Origin: an uncultured Bacteroidales bacterium
GTDB lineage: Bacteria; Bacteroidota; Bacteroidia; Bacteroidales; UBA932
Length of the DNA: 12,561 bases
Direction: 5' to 3'
NCBI GenBank assembly: GCA_902461985.1
Contig: CABQAB010000028.1
Location: 1 to 12,561 of the forward strand
The notes beneath the pieces are model-generated. The model searched no databases, was not told the DNA's origin, and saw only the letters and a program-made list of their open reading frames with translations. The first letter of the stretch is position 1, and every line of letters begins with the position of its first letter. Positions 1 through 7,207 of the stretch are shown here, piece by piece. The position numbers were made by a program, and so were the translations under genes.

Positions 1-117
1 ACTCCGGAGCAGGTCGCCGAAGCCCCGGATTCCGTGACCGGACCTTATCTGAAGCCCCTTTTGAAGCCTTTCCCGCAACCAGTTTCCAAAACAGGAGAAA
101 CCGCTGATGAACAGTAG
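1..117 (+). CDS. uvrA: UvrA C-terminus (partial, 5' end outside window)
   Basis: Frame 1 is open from the first base to TAG at 115-117 and encodes 38 residues beginning TPEQVAEAPDSVTGPYLKPL. This matches the conserved tail of excinuclease ABC subunit A, which ends G-T-P-E-x-V-A...S-x-TG-x-[YF]-LKP-[ML]-L. UvrA is the DNA-damage-sensing ATPase of nucleotide excision repair. Only the tail is visible, so ATPase and zinc-finger motifs cannot be checked. The last eleven bases overlap the start of the downstream MATE gene in another frame, which suggests co-transcription and possibly translational coupling. The identification rests on a short stretch, but the motif is distinctive. Confidence 0.82.
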   Translation, partial: TPEQVAEAPDSVTGPYLKPLLKPFPQPVSKTGETADEQ

Positions 118-1495
118 CACAAAGAAAATAAATTCCGAAATTCTGTCGCTCGCCATACCGAGCATCTTAGCGAATATCACCGTGCCTCTGGTGGGCATGG
201 TGGATATAGCCGTTGCCGGCAACCTCGGCACCGAATCGGCTTCTCTCATCGGAGGCATAGCCCTCGGCTCAATGCTTTTCGACCTTCTCTACTGGAACTT
301 TTCATTCCTGAGGGCCGGAACGGGAGGATTGACGGCGCAGGCATTCGGCAGAAATGATTTCACGGAAGTCATGAAGATTTTTGTCAGGGCTACAGGCATA
401 TCCTTAGTTTGCGCCCTTGTGCTGATTGCCGTCCACAGAGTGTTTGTAGACGCCGCATTGTGGGTCGTGGACGCGACTCCTGCCGTCAAAAGCCTCGCTG
501 CACAATATTTCTTCATAAGAATCTGGGCTGCGCCTGCAACGTTGAGCCTGATGGCTTTCAAGGGCTGGTTTATCGGCGTCCAGGACAGTCTGAGTGCGAT
601 GATTGTGGATTTCGTCGTGAACGGGATGAATATAGGGGCGAGCATAGTTCTGGCCATGGGCTGGAGGGTCGTCGGGTTCGAAGGGATAGGTTTCGCAGGT
701 ATTGCCTTGGGCACGGTTGCGGCCCAGTATTCAGGTCTTCTTGCAGCGGTCATCCTCGTCCTCGTACGTCATCGCAAATACTTTTCAGGCATCCGCTCTT
801 TAGATTTCAAAGGTATATTCAAGGGCGGCGAGATGCGGCGGTTCTTTGTCATGAACGCAGACCTTCTCGTCCGTTCTCTCTGTTTCATAGGTATTTATAT
901 CGGTTTTACCACCATTTCGGCGGCTTTCGGAGACCTTCTGCTTGCCACCGGCTCGATCATGATGAAGCTTCTGCTGCTGTTCTCCTATTTCACTGACGGT
1001 TTCGCCTATGCGGGGGAGGCCATGTCCGGCAAATACAAGGGCGCAGGGGACGGACCTTCCCTGAAGCGGACGGTCAGATGGACTTTCGCATGGAGTATGG
1101 GCATAGCCGGCATTTTCGTTGTCATCTACTATTTCGGAGGCTCATGGCTGCTCAGGCTCATGTCTTCCGACCCGGCCGTGCTTGACATGTCGTCCCGTTT
1201 TCTTCCATGGCTTCTGCTCATGCCTTTAGTCGGCTGCCCAGCTTTCACTTGGGACGGCATCTACATCGGTGTCACGGCATCCCGCAAGATGCGCGACTCT
1301 ATGCTCTGGGCTGTCGCAGGCTTTTTCCTCGTCTATTATCTCGGCCTGCTGATTCTCGACTCGGCCTTTTCCGCACACACCGCCGACCACGACATCATTG
1401 CCCTGCACCTCCTCATGGCTGCCTATTTAGTGCACCTGCTCATCCGCACGATTCACCTTAGCTGCAACAGCAGAAAGATACTGGCTTGCCAGTGA
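107..1495 (+). CDS. MATE family efflux transporter (DinF-like)
   Basis: A 462-residue, highly hydrophobic protein with about twelve predicted membrane segments, the usual size for MATE (multidrug and toxic compound extrusion) proteins. The N-terminal half carries family hallmarks: an early SLAIPSILANITVPLVGMVDIAVAG segment region (about residues 15-38) and LLYWNFSFLRAGTGGLTAQAFG (about 60-81), which resembles the DinF branch more than NorM. Such proteins export drugs, organic cations or metabolites across the inner membrane using a Na+ or H+ gradient; the substrate cannot be read from sequence. The ATG lies inside the 3' end of uvrA (11-bp overlap), so it is probably transcribed with uvrA. 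Pairing with a repair gene recalls E. coli dinF, which sits beside lexA, but I see no LexA site here. The start is supported by the overlap and by the first membrane helix lying close to the N-terminus. Confidence 0.9.
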   Translation: MNSSTKKINSEILSLAIPSILANITVPLVGMVDIAVAGNLGTESASLIGGIALGSMLFDLLYWNFSFLRAGTGGLTAQAFGRNDFTEVMKIFVRATGISLVCALVLIAVHRVFVDAALWVVDATPAVKSLAAQYFFIRIWAAPATLSLMAFKGWFIGVQDSLSAMIVDFVVNGMNIGASIVLAMGWRVVGFEGIGFAGIALGTVAAQYSGLLAAVILVLVRHRKYFSGIRSLDFKGIFKGGEMRRFFVMNADLLVRSLCFIGIYIGFTTISAAFGDLLLATGSIMMKLLLLFSYFTDGFAYAGEAMSGKYKGAGDGPSLKRTVRWTFAWSMGIAGIFVVIYYFGGSWLLRLMSSDPAVLDMSSRFLPWLLLMPLVGCPAFTWDGIYIGVTASRKMRDSMLWAVAGFFLVYYLGLLILDSAFSAHTADHDIIALHLLMAAYLVHLLIRTIHLSCNSRKILACQ

Positions 1496-1506
1496 TGAAG
1501 AAACGC

Positions 1507-1537
1507 TTGGCTTTTTGGGGTAATTTTTTTACTTTTG
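1507..1537 (+). promoter_or_regulatory. Bacteroidota-type promoter of the TM2-domain gene
   Basis: A perfect -7 box TACTTTTG (1530-1537) lies 20 bases after a TTG at 1507-1509 that can serve as the -33 element. Transcription would begin a few bases after 1537, about 10-15 bases before the ATG at 1556, giving a very short leader. It lies in the gap after the MATE stop codon, so the TM2 gene can be transcribed on its own. Confidence 0.6.
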
Positions 1538-1555
1538 CATATAAAACTATTCTTT

Positions 1556-1894
1556 ATGAGACAGGAATTTATCCAGAATTTTATGATGAAAAACGGTGAA
1601 TGTTTTGATTCATACCAACTTTCCCAGGTGCAGCAACTGCTTGAAAACATCGATGACGCAAAGGCTCCGATCATTCTCGGGCAGAGTTTCCAGACGCCGA
1701 ACATAATTCTTATCATCGCGATTGTTCTCGGTTGGGACAGATTCTTCCTCGATGACATTGCAATGGGAGTCTTGAAGGTCATCACATGTTACGGCTGCGG
1801 CATCTGGTGGCTTCTCGACATCTTCACTGCGAAGAAGAGAACGACGGAATATAATTTCAGGAAACTCAGCGAAATCGTAATGGTGAACAGATAG
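1556..1894 (+). CDS. TM2 domain-containing membrane protein
   Basis: A 112-residue protein counted from the ATG at 1556. An in-frame TTG at 1535 would add seven residues, but it is part of the promoter -7 box and is unlikely to be translated. Residues 1-47 form a polar, probably cytoplasmic region. Residues 48-92 match the TM2 domain (Pfam TM2): a hydrophobic helix (NIILIIAIVLGW), a short turn with the family-type DRFFLDD (61-67), then a second helix GVLKVITCYGCGIWWLLDIF ending in the typical W-x-x-DIF. The molecular role of bacterial TM2 proteins is largely unknown. A basic tail (AKKR, about 92-95) follows helix 2. A DUF2752 gene follows after 43 bases, so the two are probably expressed together. 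Confidence 0.85.
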   Translation: MRQEFIQNFMMKNGECFDSYQLSQVQQLLENIDDAKAPIILGQSFQTPNIILIIAIVLGWDRFFLDDIAMGVLKVITCYGCGIWWLLDIFTAKKRTTEYNFRKLSEIVMVNR

Positions 1895-1937
1895 CCTGCC
1901 AGCGGCTGCTCTACACTTGTTTATCTGCTGAAAGGCC

Positions 1938-2321
1938 ATGAGAATCAATATGCCGGAGAAAATGCGCGTGCCACTTGTCGTGGCGGCAGTCATCTTCGGC
2001 TTGTCGGTTTTCTTCATTTTCGATCCGGCGTACAATATTTTCCCACGCTGTCCTTTTTATATGCTTACAGGCTGGAAGTGCCCTGGCTGCGGCTCCCAGC
2101 GGGCCTTGTACCAGTTGCTTCATCTGAATTTAGGCGAGGCCTTCAGATACAATGCCTTTTTCTTGCTTGTCATTCCCGTGCTCGTTTTTTTGCTTGTCTC
2201 TGAGTTTTACGGAGACCGCTGCCCGAAACTGCATGCTTTCGCCAGAAAGCCGGCTGTAGCATGGACATTGCTCGCCGCAGTGGCTTTGTGGACCATCCTG
2301 AGAAATGTTTTCAACTGTTGA
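1938..2321 (+). CDS. DUF2752 domain membrane protein
   Basis: A 127-residue protein with a first membrane helix (about 11-28), the DUF2752 signature CPFYMLTGWKCPGCGSQRA (38-56), a second helix (about 73-90) and a third (about 107-121). The C-P-x-x-x-x-TG-x-x-CPGCG-x-x-R cysteine-rich motif is diagnostic of the family; its function is unknown. Four of the cysteines sit just after helix 1 and might bind metal or form disulfides, which is inference. The ATG at 1938 is preceded by AAAGG at 1931-1935, close to the start. In-frame Met codons at residues 5 and 9 are alternatives. It follows the TM2 gene at 43 bases; an imperfect -7 box (TACACTTG, 1912-1919, one mismatch) lies between but is weak. 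Confidence 0.85.
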   Translation: MRINMPEKMRVPLVVAAVIFGLSVFFIFDPAYNIFPRCPFYMLTGWKCPGCGSQRALYQLLHLNLGEAFRYNAFFLLVIPVLVFLLVSEFYGDRCPKLHAFARKPAVAWTLLAAVALWTILRNVFNC

Positions 2322-2373
2322 ATCACATTCTGTTTTTGCAGATGAACGGAATTTGAAAATTATTCCCGGTTGT

Positions 2374-2422
2374 GTCCTATATTTTAGGACAAAAATATTA
2401 TATTTGTCCCCAAATATAGGAC
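2374..2422. promoter_or_regulatory. Nested inverted-repeat array over the ATPase promoter (candidate operator)
   Basis: Four half-sites alternate in orientation: GTCCTA (2374-2379), TAGGAC (2385-2390), GTCC (2406-2409) and TAGGAC (2417-2422). The outermost pair is an 11-bp perfect inverted repeat, GTCCTATATTT at 2374-2384 against AAATATAGGAC at 2412-2422. An inner pair, GGACAAA (2387-2393) and TTTGTCC (2403-2409), is nested within it. A perfect -7 box TATATTTG (2399-2406) lies inside the array, and the last half-site ends three bases before the ATG at 2426. A protein bound here should block transcription initiation. I see no good -33 box at the normal spacing; the first half-site occupies that position. 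Confidence 0.6.
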
Positions 2423-2425
2423 GGT

Positions 2426-3730
2426 ATGGATAAACATTACATTAAGACCCAGATAGCAATGCGCCAAGCGGAATTTCCGACCGACTTGAGGAAACGAGAA
2501 AAATCACTTCCGGTAGGGAATGGAAGAATTGTTACGATACCCGGCGTGAGGAGATGTGGAAAGACATCACGTATGGAGGCCGTTGTCAATGAACTTCTGG
2601 CTTCAGGGGTCGACAGGAATCGTTGTTTGTGGATAAGTTTCGATGATGAGCGTCTTATACGCATGACTTCTGATGACCTTGACATGATTATAGAAGCCTA
2701 CCGAGAGATGTATCCGGATATAGAACTGTCATCTGTGTATGTGTTTTTTGATGAAATACAGTTGATTGAGAATTGGGAGTATTTCGTAATGCGTCTCTAT
2801 AAACATTATTCGAAAAACATATATATCAGTGGCAGCAACTCCACGATGCTGAGCAGCGAATTGAAATCAGCCCTTCGCGGTTGGCCTGAGGAAGAAGAGA
2901 CCATGCCTCTTTCGTTCCGTGAATATTGCGGATTCAACGGGATAAAGACTGACAGCTGGATAGAATCCGATATCGCTAAATTGCGTAATGCTTTTGCCGG
3001 GTATAACAACGAAGGCGGTTTTCCGGAAGTCGTGCTCACGAAAAATCCGCTGCAGAAAGCAAAGATATTGCAAACTTATTTCGACACCATGCTTCTGAAA
3101 GACTTGTCGGAGCATTACAAGTTGTCGAATGTAGAGGTTCTTCGCTATTATCTCAAGCGTATAATGACTAACCTGACAAAACCGACGTCCATTCGCGCCA
3201 TATATGGTGACATCAAGTCTCGCGGTCTTAAAGTGAGCAAGGACGACTTGTATGAATGGGCCAATTATGCCTGTGATATATTCATGTTTTTCCGTGTTCC
3301 GAATTACGGCAAGTCATTGCAGAAGATAGAAAGCACCAGGCCCAAGTATTATTGTATAGACAACGGCTTGCGGGATGCAGTGCTGCTTCCCATGAGCGAT
3401 GACGATGGTAAAAAACTTGAAAACACCGTGTTCCTCCAATTGTATCGTCAGCGTACTCCGGTGGACAGGATATTTTATTATCAGGGTAGATGTGAATGTG
3501 ATTTTGTTGTTCAGCGTGGCGCAGAAATCGACAAACTCATTCAGGTAACATGGAATATGGACGACGATGATACGCGCCGCAGGGAAATCAACGGATTGGT
3601 CGAGGCTTCGGAAGTTACCGGCTGCCGCAACCTCTTTATCATTACTGCAGACAGCAGCGAGGAAATAAGGCTTGACAACGGTAGCGTAATTCATGTGCTG
3701 CCTGCATGGAGGTGGCTGCTGGACAGGTAG
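2426..3730 (+). CDS. AAA_14 / DUF4143 family ATP-binding protein
   Basis: A 434-residue protein with the AAA_14 plus DUF4143 architecture. The Walker A loop is GVRRCGKTS (40-48, the family's G-x-R-R-x-GKT form), Walker B is VYVFFDE (104-110) and a sensor-like ISGSN lies at 134-138. The family landmark GGFPEVV is at 197-203 and the DUF4143 region covers roughly 220-375. There YYQGRCECDFVV (351-362) and LIQVTW (371-376) occupy the place of a PD-(D/E)xK-like core, but the usual E-V-K element reads Q-V-T, so nuclease activity is doubtful. These ATPases are numerous, often multicopy, in Bacteroidales and archaea, and their role is unsettled. The gene is visibly more AT-rich than its neighbours and stands alone, which fits recent acquisition. 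The start is fixed by the promoter and half-site array just upstream. Confidence 0.88.
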   Translation: MDKHYIKTQIAMRQAEFPTDLRKREKSLPVGNGRIVTIPGVRRCGKTSRMEAVVNELLASGVDRNRCLWISFDDERLIRMTSDDLDMIIEAYREMYPDIELSSVYVFFDEIQLIENWEYFVMRLYKHYSKNIYISGSNSTMLSSELKSALRGWPEEEETMPLSFREYCGFNGIKTDSWIESDIAKLRNAFAGYNNEGGFPEVVLTKNPLQKAKILQTYFDTMLLKDLSEHYKLSNVEVLRYYLKRIMTNLTKPTSIRAIYGDIKSRGLKVSKDDLYEWANYACDIFMFFRVPNYGKSLQKIESTRPKYYCIDNGLRDAVLLPMSDDDGKKLENTVFLQLYRQRTPVDRIFYYQGRCECDFVVQRGAEIDKLIQVTWNMDDDDTRRREINGLVEASEVTGCRNLFIITADSSEEIRLDNGSVIHVLPAWRWLLDR

Positions 3731-3821
3731 ACTGGATGTGATGACAATTCCCGGCACTGCACTGCGCACAAGTGTCTGTATCGTCCGCTATTGATAAAAA
3801 TACTGAGTGCTCCTGAAAGAA

Positions 3822-4517
3822 CTACTCTTCGAGGTCGGGCTCGTTGAACGGGAGAAGGAAAGGGTTGTTCATCCCTTCTTCGGCGATGGAAGTCGGACGG
3901 CCGTGTCCGGGGAGGACGTCGGTGTCTCCGTCGAGGCACATAATGCGGGTGAGTATGCTGTCCATAAGGGAGTCGTAGCTGCCGCCCGGGAGGTCGCTCC
4001 TGCCTATGCAGCCGGCGAAGAGCGTGTCGCCGCTGAAAAGGATTTTCCATGAGTCTGTGTCAGATGGAAGTTCACGGCAGAGCCAGCAGAGACCGCCTGC
4101 GGTGTGCCCCGGAGTGGAAATCGCCTTGAACTGAACCTTGCCGAAAGACAGGAGAGCGTTGTCCCCGACAAGTTCGATGCTGTCCTCAAAACTGTCGGGA
4201 ACTGCGTGCCCGATGTTCCTGCAGGTGGCTTCCATCGCCTCTAAAGTCACATATTCTCCCTTGTGCATATAGACTTTGATGCCGAAGTCCCTGCAGAGGC
4301 GGCCGGCGCCGTAGACATGGTCCGGATGGGCATGTGTCAGCAGGATGGCTGCCGGTCTGAGTCCTTTGGAATTTATCGTATTCAAGAGATTCTCATATTC
4401 CCGGGCGGTGTCGCAACCCGGGTCGATGATGACGGCCGTCCCGTCAGAGCTGTCGCTCCGGACTATATAGCAGTGTTCCTCGAAACTGTTGAATCTGAAT
4501 TTTGTGATGGCAATCAT
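3822..4517 (-). CDS. Metallo-beta-lactamase-fold hydrolase (glyoxalase II/YcbL-like)
   Basis: A 231-residue protein with a full set of MBL-fold metal ligands: THAHPDH (61-67; His62, His64, Asp66, His67), His138 in STPGHTAGG, Asp164 in FSGDTLF and His205 in LPGHGRPT. The FSGDTLFAGCIGRSDLPGG stretch (161-179) is typical of the small hydroxyacylglutathione-hydrolase-like group (E. coli GloC/YcbL), which hydrolyses thioesters such as S-lactoylglutathione. Many Bacteroidales are not thought to use glutathione, so the true thioester may differ. No signal peptide is visible, so it should be cytoplasmic. It is divergent from the deoxynucleoside kinase gene, and its 3' end faces the ATPase gene across 91 bases with no clear terminator. 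Confidence 0.85.
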   Translation of the reverse strand: MIAITKFRFNSFEEHCYIVRSDSSDGTAVIIDPGCDTAREYENLLNTINSKGLRPAAILLTHAHPDHVYGAGRLCRDFGIKVYMHKGEYVTLEAMEATCRNIGHAVPDSFEDSIELVGDNALLSFGKVQFKAISTPGHTAGGLCWLCRELPSDTDSWKILFSGDTLFAGCIGRSDLPGGSYDSLMDSILTRIMCLDGDTDVLPGHGRPTSIAEEGMNNPFLLPFNEPDLEE

Positions 4518-4575
4518 AGAAGTCGTTTTTTAGAAACTGCTTTGAAATTTTTAGACAGCTTCTTGTTGAATGGGG

Positions 4576-4583
4576 CAAAAATA
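4576..4583 (-). promoter_or_regulatory. -7 box of the MBL-hydrolase gene (minus strand)
   Basis: Read on the minus strand this is TATTTTTG, a perfect TAnnTTTG box about 58 bases before the MBL start codon. No convincing -33 TTTG is seen at the usual distance. It lies only 13 bases from the opposite-facing -7 box at 4597-4604. Confidence 0.45.
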
Positions 4584-4596
4584 CGAAAGTAATTTG

Positions 4597-4604
4597 TAAC
4601 TTTG
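4597..4604 (+). promoter_or_regulatory. -7 box of the deoxynucleoside kinase operon
   Basis: TAACTTTG is a perfect TAnnTTTG box 30 bases before the ATG at 4635. The -33 region falls on the G/A-rich stretch around 4572-4580 and has no TTTG, so promoter strength is uncertain. It probably drives the kinase and the acyl-CoA synthetase together. Confidence 0.5.
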
Positions 4605-4634
4605 TACGATTGTAAAAGCTAAAACAACAAAATT

Positions 4635-5246
4635 ATGCACGTAGCTATAGCCGGAAACATCGGAAGCGGCAAAACCACCCTGACCAGAATGCTGGCCGCC
4701 CAATATCATTGGACTCCGAAATTCGAATCCGTTGACTATAATCCTTATCTTGCTGATTTCTATGAAGATATGGAACGGTGGTCATTCAATCTCCAGGTTT
4801 ACTTTCTCAACAAACGCTTCAAGGATGTGGTGGATATATCCAAAAGCGAAGACGTGATTATCCAGGACAGGACCATATATGAGGATGCGAGGATATTCGC
4901 CCCGAACCTACACGGGATGGGACTCATGTCCACAAGGGATTTCGAGAATTATTCGGACCTGTTCGACCTCATGATGTCCCTCGTCAATCCGCCCGACCTC
5001 CTCATATACCTCCGCTCGTCCATTCCAAATCTTGTGAACCAGATTCAGAAACGAGGCAGGGACTATGAAAAATCAATCAGAATAGACTATATAACCGGTC
5101 TTAACGAAAGATACGAGAACTGGATAAAGGATTACAATCACAGGCTTCTCATACTCGATGTGGACCGTCTCAAATTTGAAAGCAATCCCGATGACTTCCG
5201 GGAGATCTGCGATAAGATAGATGCCGAGCTCTTCGGCCTATTTTAA
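4635..5246 (+). CDS. Deoxynucleoside kinase family protein
   Basis: A 203-residue protein of the dNK family (Pfam dNK, thymidylate-kinase-like P-loop fold), the usual length for the bacterial dGuo/dAdo-kinase-like group. It starts MHVAIAGNIGSGKTTLTRML, with P-loop GNIGSGKTT at 7-15. QDRTIYED (77-84) corresponds to the ERS/DRS substrate motif (catalytic acid from the E/D-R pair), and KRGRDYEKSI (139-148) to the arginine-rich LID that binds ATP phosphates. It should salvage deoxynucleosides by 5'-phosphorylation in the cytoplasm; base preference cannot be called. The next gene begins 16 bases after the stop, so an operon is likely, although an acyl-CoA synthetase is no obvious partner. Confidence 0.9.
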   Translation: MHVAIAGNIGSGKTTLTRMLAAQYHWTPKFESVDYNPYLADFYEDMERWSFNLQVYFLNKRFKDVVDISKSEDVIIQDRTIYEDARIFAPNLHGMGLMSTRDFENYSDLFDLMMSLVNPPDLLIYLRSSIPNLVNQIQKRGRDYEKSIRIDYITGLNERYENWIKDYNHRLLILDVDRLKFESNPDDFREICDKIDAELFGLF

Positions 5247-5262
5247 CCATAAAATTCATGAT

Positions 5263-7170
5263 ATGAGCAAGAGAATAACTATCATTGACTTCGTCGAGAA
5301 GTATACCCGCGAGTTTTCCGAGCACACTTTTCTCCGCGAGAAGGTGAACGGCGTGTGGGTGGAGACTTCCTATGAACAGACCCGTAAGGAAGCCTATAGA
5401 ATCGGAGCCGGACTTATGAAGCTCGGTCTTGAAAAAGGCGAGAAGGTTTCGCTCCTTTCGGAAGGGCGCAGTTTGTGGCCGCTGGCTGAACTCGGTGTGC
5501 TGTATGCTGGTGCTGTGAACGTTCCTCTTTCTATAAAGCTCGAAGAGAGCAACGACCTTATTTTCAGAATCAGACATTCGGATTCGAAATATGTCATCAC
5601 TTCCGAACTCCAGCTGCCCAAGGTGCGCAAGATAATCGCGGACTGTCCTGCGGTGGAGAAAGTTATCGTGATGGACGACATCAAGGACCTTCAGGAGAAC
5701 GAAATCGCATTGTCCGAAGTCATGAAAATGGGTGACGAATTCTTGGGTTCATCTCCTGAGGAGTTCGTAAACCGTTACAAGTCGGTAGGCCCGGATGACT
5801 ATGCAAACATCAGCTACACGTCCGGTACGACGGCCGATCCTAAGGGAATTCTTCTTACCCACCGCAACTACACAGCGAACGTGGAGCAGGCCCATTCGGT
5901 AATCAGCATCGAGCCTGACGACGTGATGCTCATCATCCTTCCCCTCGACCACTGCTTCGCCCATGTCGCAGGATTCTACACGATGATGTCCTATTGCGGT
6001 TCCATCGCCACCGTCCCTCAGGGACGTACCCCTATGGAGGCTCTCCGCAATATCCCTATGGCAATCAAGGAAACCCGTCCGGCAGTCATGCTTTCAGTTC
6101 CGGCACTTTCCAAGACTTTCAAGAAGGCCATCGAATCAGGTGTGAAGAAAAAGAGCCCGTTCATCCAGAAGCTGTATCATTTCGCAGTCGAGAATGCAAT
6201 CGCCTACAACAAGGAGGGGTACAACAAGGGCGGAAAGGACTTCTGGAGATGGCCTCTCGTCAAACTTTTCGACAGCCTGGTCTTCAAGAGCATACGCAAG
6301 ACCGCATTCGGCGACAGGATGAAGTTCTTTGTCGGCGGCGGTGCGCTTCTCGGAATCGACCTCCAGAGATATTATTACGCAATCGGAGTTCCTATCTATC
6401 AGGGCTACGGTCTCTCAGAGGCGACTCCTATCATCTCGGCCAACTCTCCTGACGCCCACATACTCGGTTCGTCCGGGCGTGTCGTGAAGCCGATGGAAAT
6501 CAAGATCTGCGATGCGGAAGGCAAGGAACTTCCATACGGCGAGAAAGGTGAAATCGTCATATACGGCGAGAACGTGATGGCCGGCTACTGGAAGAACCCT
6601 AAGGCCACGGAGGACACGATTGTGGACGGATGGCTTCATACAGGCGACATGGGATATATGCTTGACCCTGTTTTCCTTTACGTGACGGGCCGATTCAAGT
6701 CCCTCCTCATCAGTTCAGACGGCGAGAAATATTCTCCGGAGGGAATCGAGGAGGCCCTTGTGGAAAATTCAAAATACATTTCACAGGTGGTGCTTCATGA
6801 CAACCAGGACCCGTATGTGATTCTGCTGATGGTTCCGAACAAGGACGCTCTCAACGAATATATGAAGAAGGAGCACCCTGGAGTCGATGCGGCTTCCGGG
6901 GAGGGAAAGAAACTTCAGCTGCTCAAAATACAGGCTGAGGTGGACGAGTACCGTGCAGGAGGTGCATTTGCCGGTCTGTTCCCCGAGAGATGGCTTCCGG
7001 CTGCCGTATGCGTGCTGCCTGAGGCTTTCACGGAGCAGAACCACATGGTGAATTCCACGATGAAGATTGTCCGCGGCAAGGTGGAGGAAGCCTACAAAGA
7101 CAGGATGGATTTCGCCTATACTTCAGACGGCAAGAATATCGTAAATGAGCAGAATCTTGCGGCACTTTAA
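5263..7170 (+). CDS. Long-chain fatty acid-CoA ligase (AMP-binding enzyme)
   Basis: A 635-residue adenylate-forming enzyme that activates fatty acids through acyl-AMP to acyl-CoA. Motifs in order: P-loop-like YTSGTTADPKG (185-195), GYGLSEATP (381-389), GWLHTGD (456-462) with the ribose-binding Asp, hinge region GRFKSLLISSDGEKYSPEGIE (476-496), and a C-terminal NSTMKIVRGK whose Lys near 601 is the likely adenylation lysine. The length fits long-chain acyl-CoA synthetases (FadD/bubblegum type). I chose ATG 5263 (MSKRITIIDFVEKY) because the upstream in-frame ATG at 5221 lies inside the kinase gene and would add fourteen residues unlike the family. It lies 16 bases after the kinase gene. Whether it feeds beta-oxidation or membrane lipid recycling of exogenous fatty acids cannot be told here. 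Confidence 0.92.
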   Translation: MSKRITIIDFVEKYTREFSEHTFLREKVNGVWVETSYEQTRKEAYRIGAGLMKLGLEKGEKVSLLSEGRSLWPLAELGVLYAGAVNVPLSIKLEESNDLIFRIRHSDSKYVITSELQLPKVRKIIADCPAVEKVIVMDDIKDLQENEIALSEVMKMGDEFLGSSPEEFVNRYKSVGPDDYANISYTSGTTADPKGILLTHRNYTANVEQAHSVISIEPDDVMLIILPLDHCFAHVAGFYTMMSYCGSIATVPQGRTPMEALRNIPMAIKETRPAVMLSVPALSKTFKKAIESGVKKKSPFIQKLYHFAVENAIAYNKEGYNKGGKDFWRWPLVKLFDSLVFKSIRKTAFGDRMKFFVGGGALLGIDLQRYYYAIGVPIYQGYGLSEATPIISANSPDAHILGSSGRVVKPMEIKICDAEGKELPYGEKGEIVIYGENVMAGYWKNPKATEDTIVDGWLHTGDMGYMLDPVFLYVTGRFKSLLISSDGEKYSPEGIEEALVENSKYISQVVLHDNQDPYVILLMVPNKDALNEYMKKEHPGVDAASGEGKKLQLLKIQAEVDEYRAGGAFAGLFPERWLPAAVCVLPEAFTEQNHMVNSTMKIVRGKVEEAYKDRMDFAYTSDGKNIVNEQNLAAL

Positions 7171-7207
7171 TCTTTGGTGAATGTTCAATACTAAAATCAA
7201 TAATCAA

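Noticed and set aside
409..996. 195-codon plus-strand open frame inside the MATE gene
   Set aside because: Arg/Cys/His-rich translation with no family features, fully inside a well-supported membrane-protein gene in another frame.
1535..1555. TTG start extending the TM2 protein by seven residues
   Set aside because: The TTG is the end of a perfect -7 promoter box and would lie upstream of the transcription start.
1610..2035. Minus-strand open frame across the TM2/DUF2752 junction
   Set aside because: Overlaps two recognised genes and shows no domain or promoter of its own.
3731..3821. Terminator between the ATPase and the MBL hydrolase genes
   Set aside because: Short repeats such as CACT/AGTG occur, but no stable stem followed by a T-run was found on either strand.
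5221..5262. Upstream ATG for the acyl-CoA synthetase
   Set aside because: It lies inside the 3' end of the kinase gene and the fourteen added residues do not look like the family's N-terminus; ATG 5263 is better.
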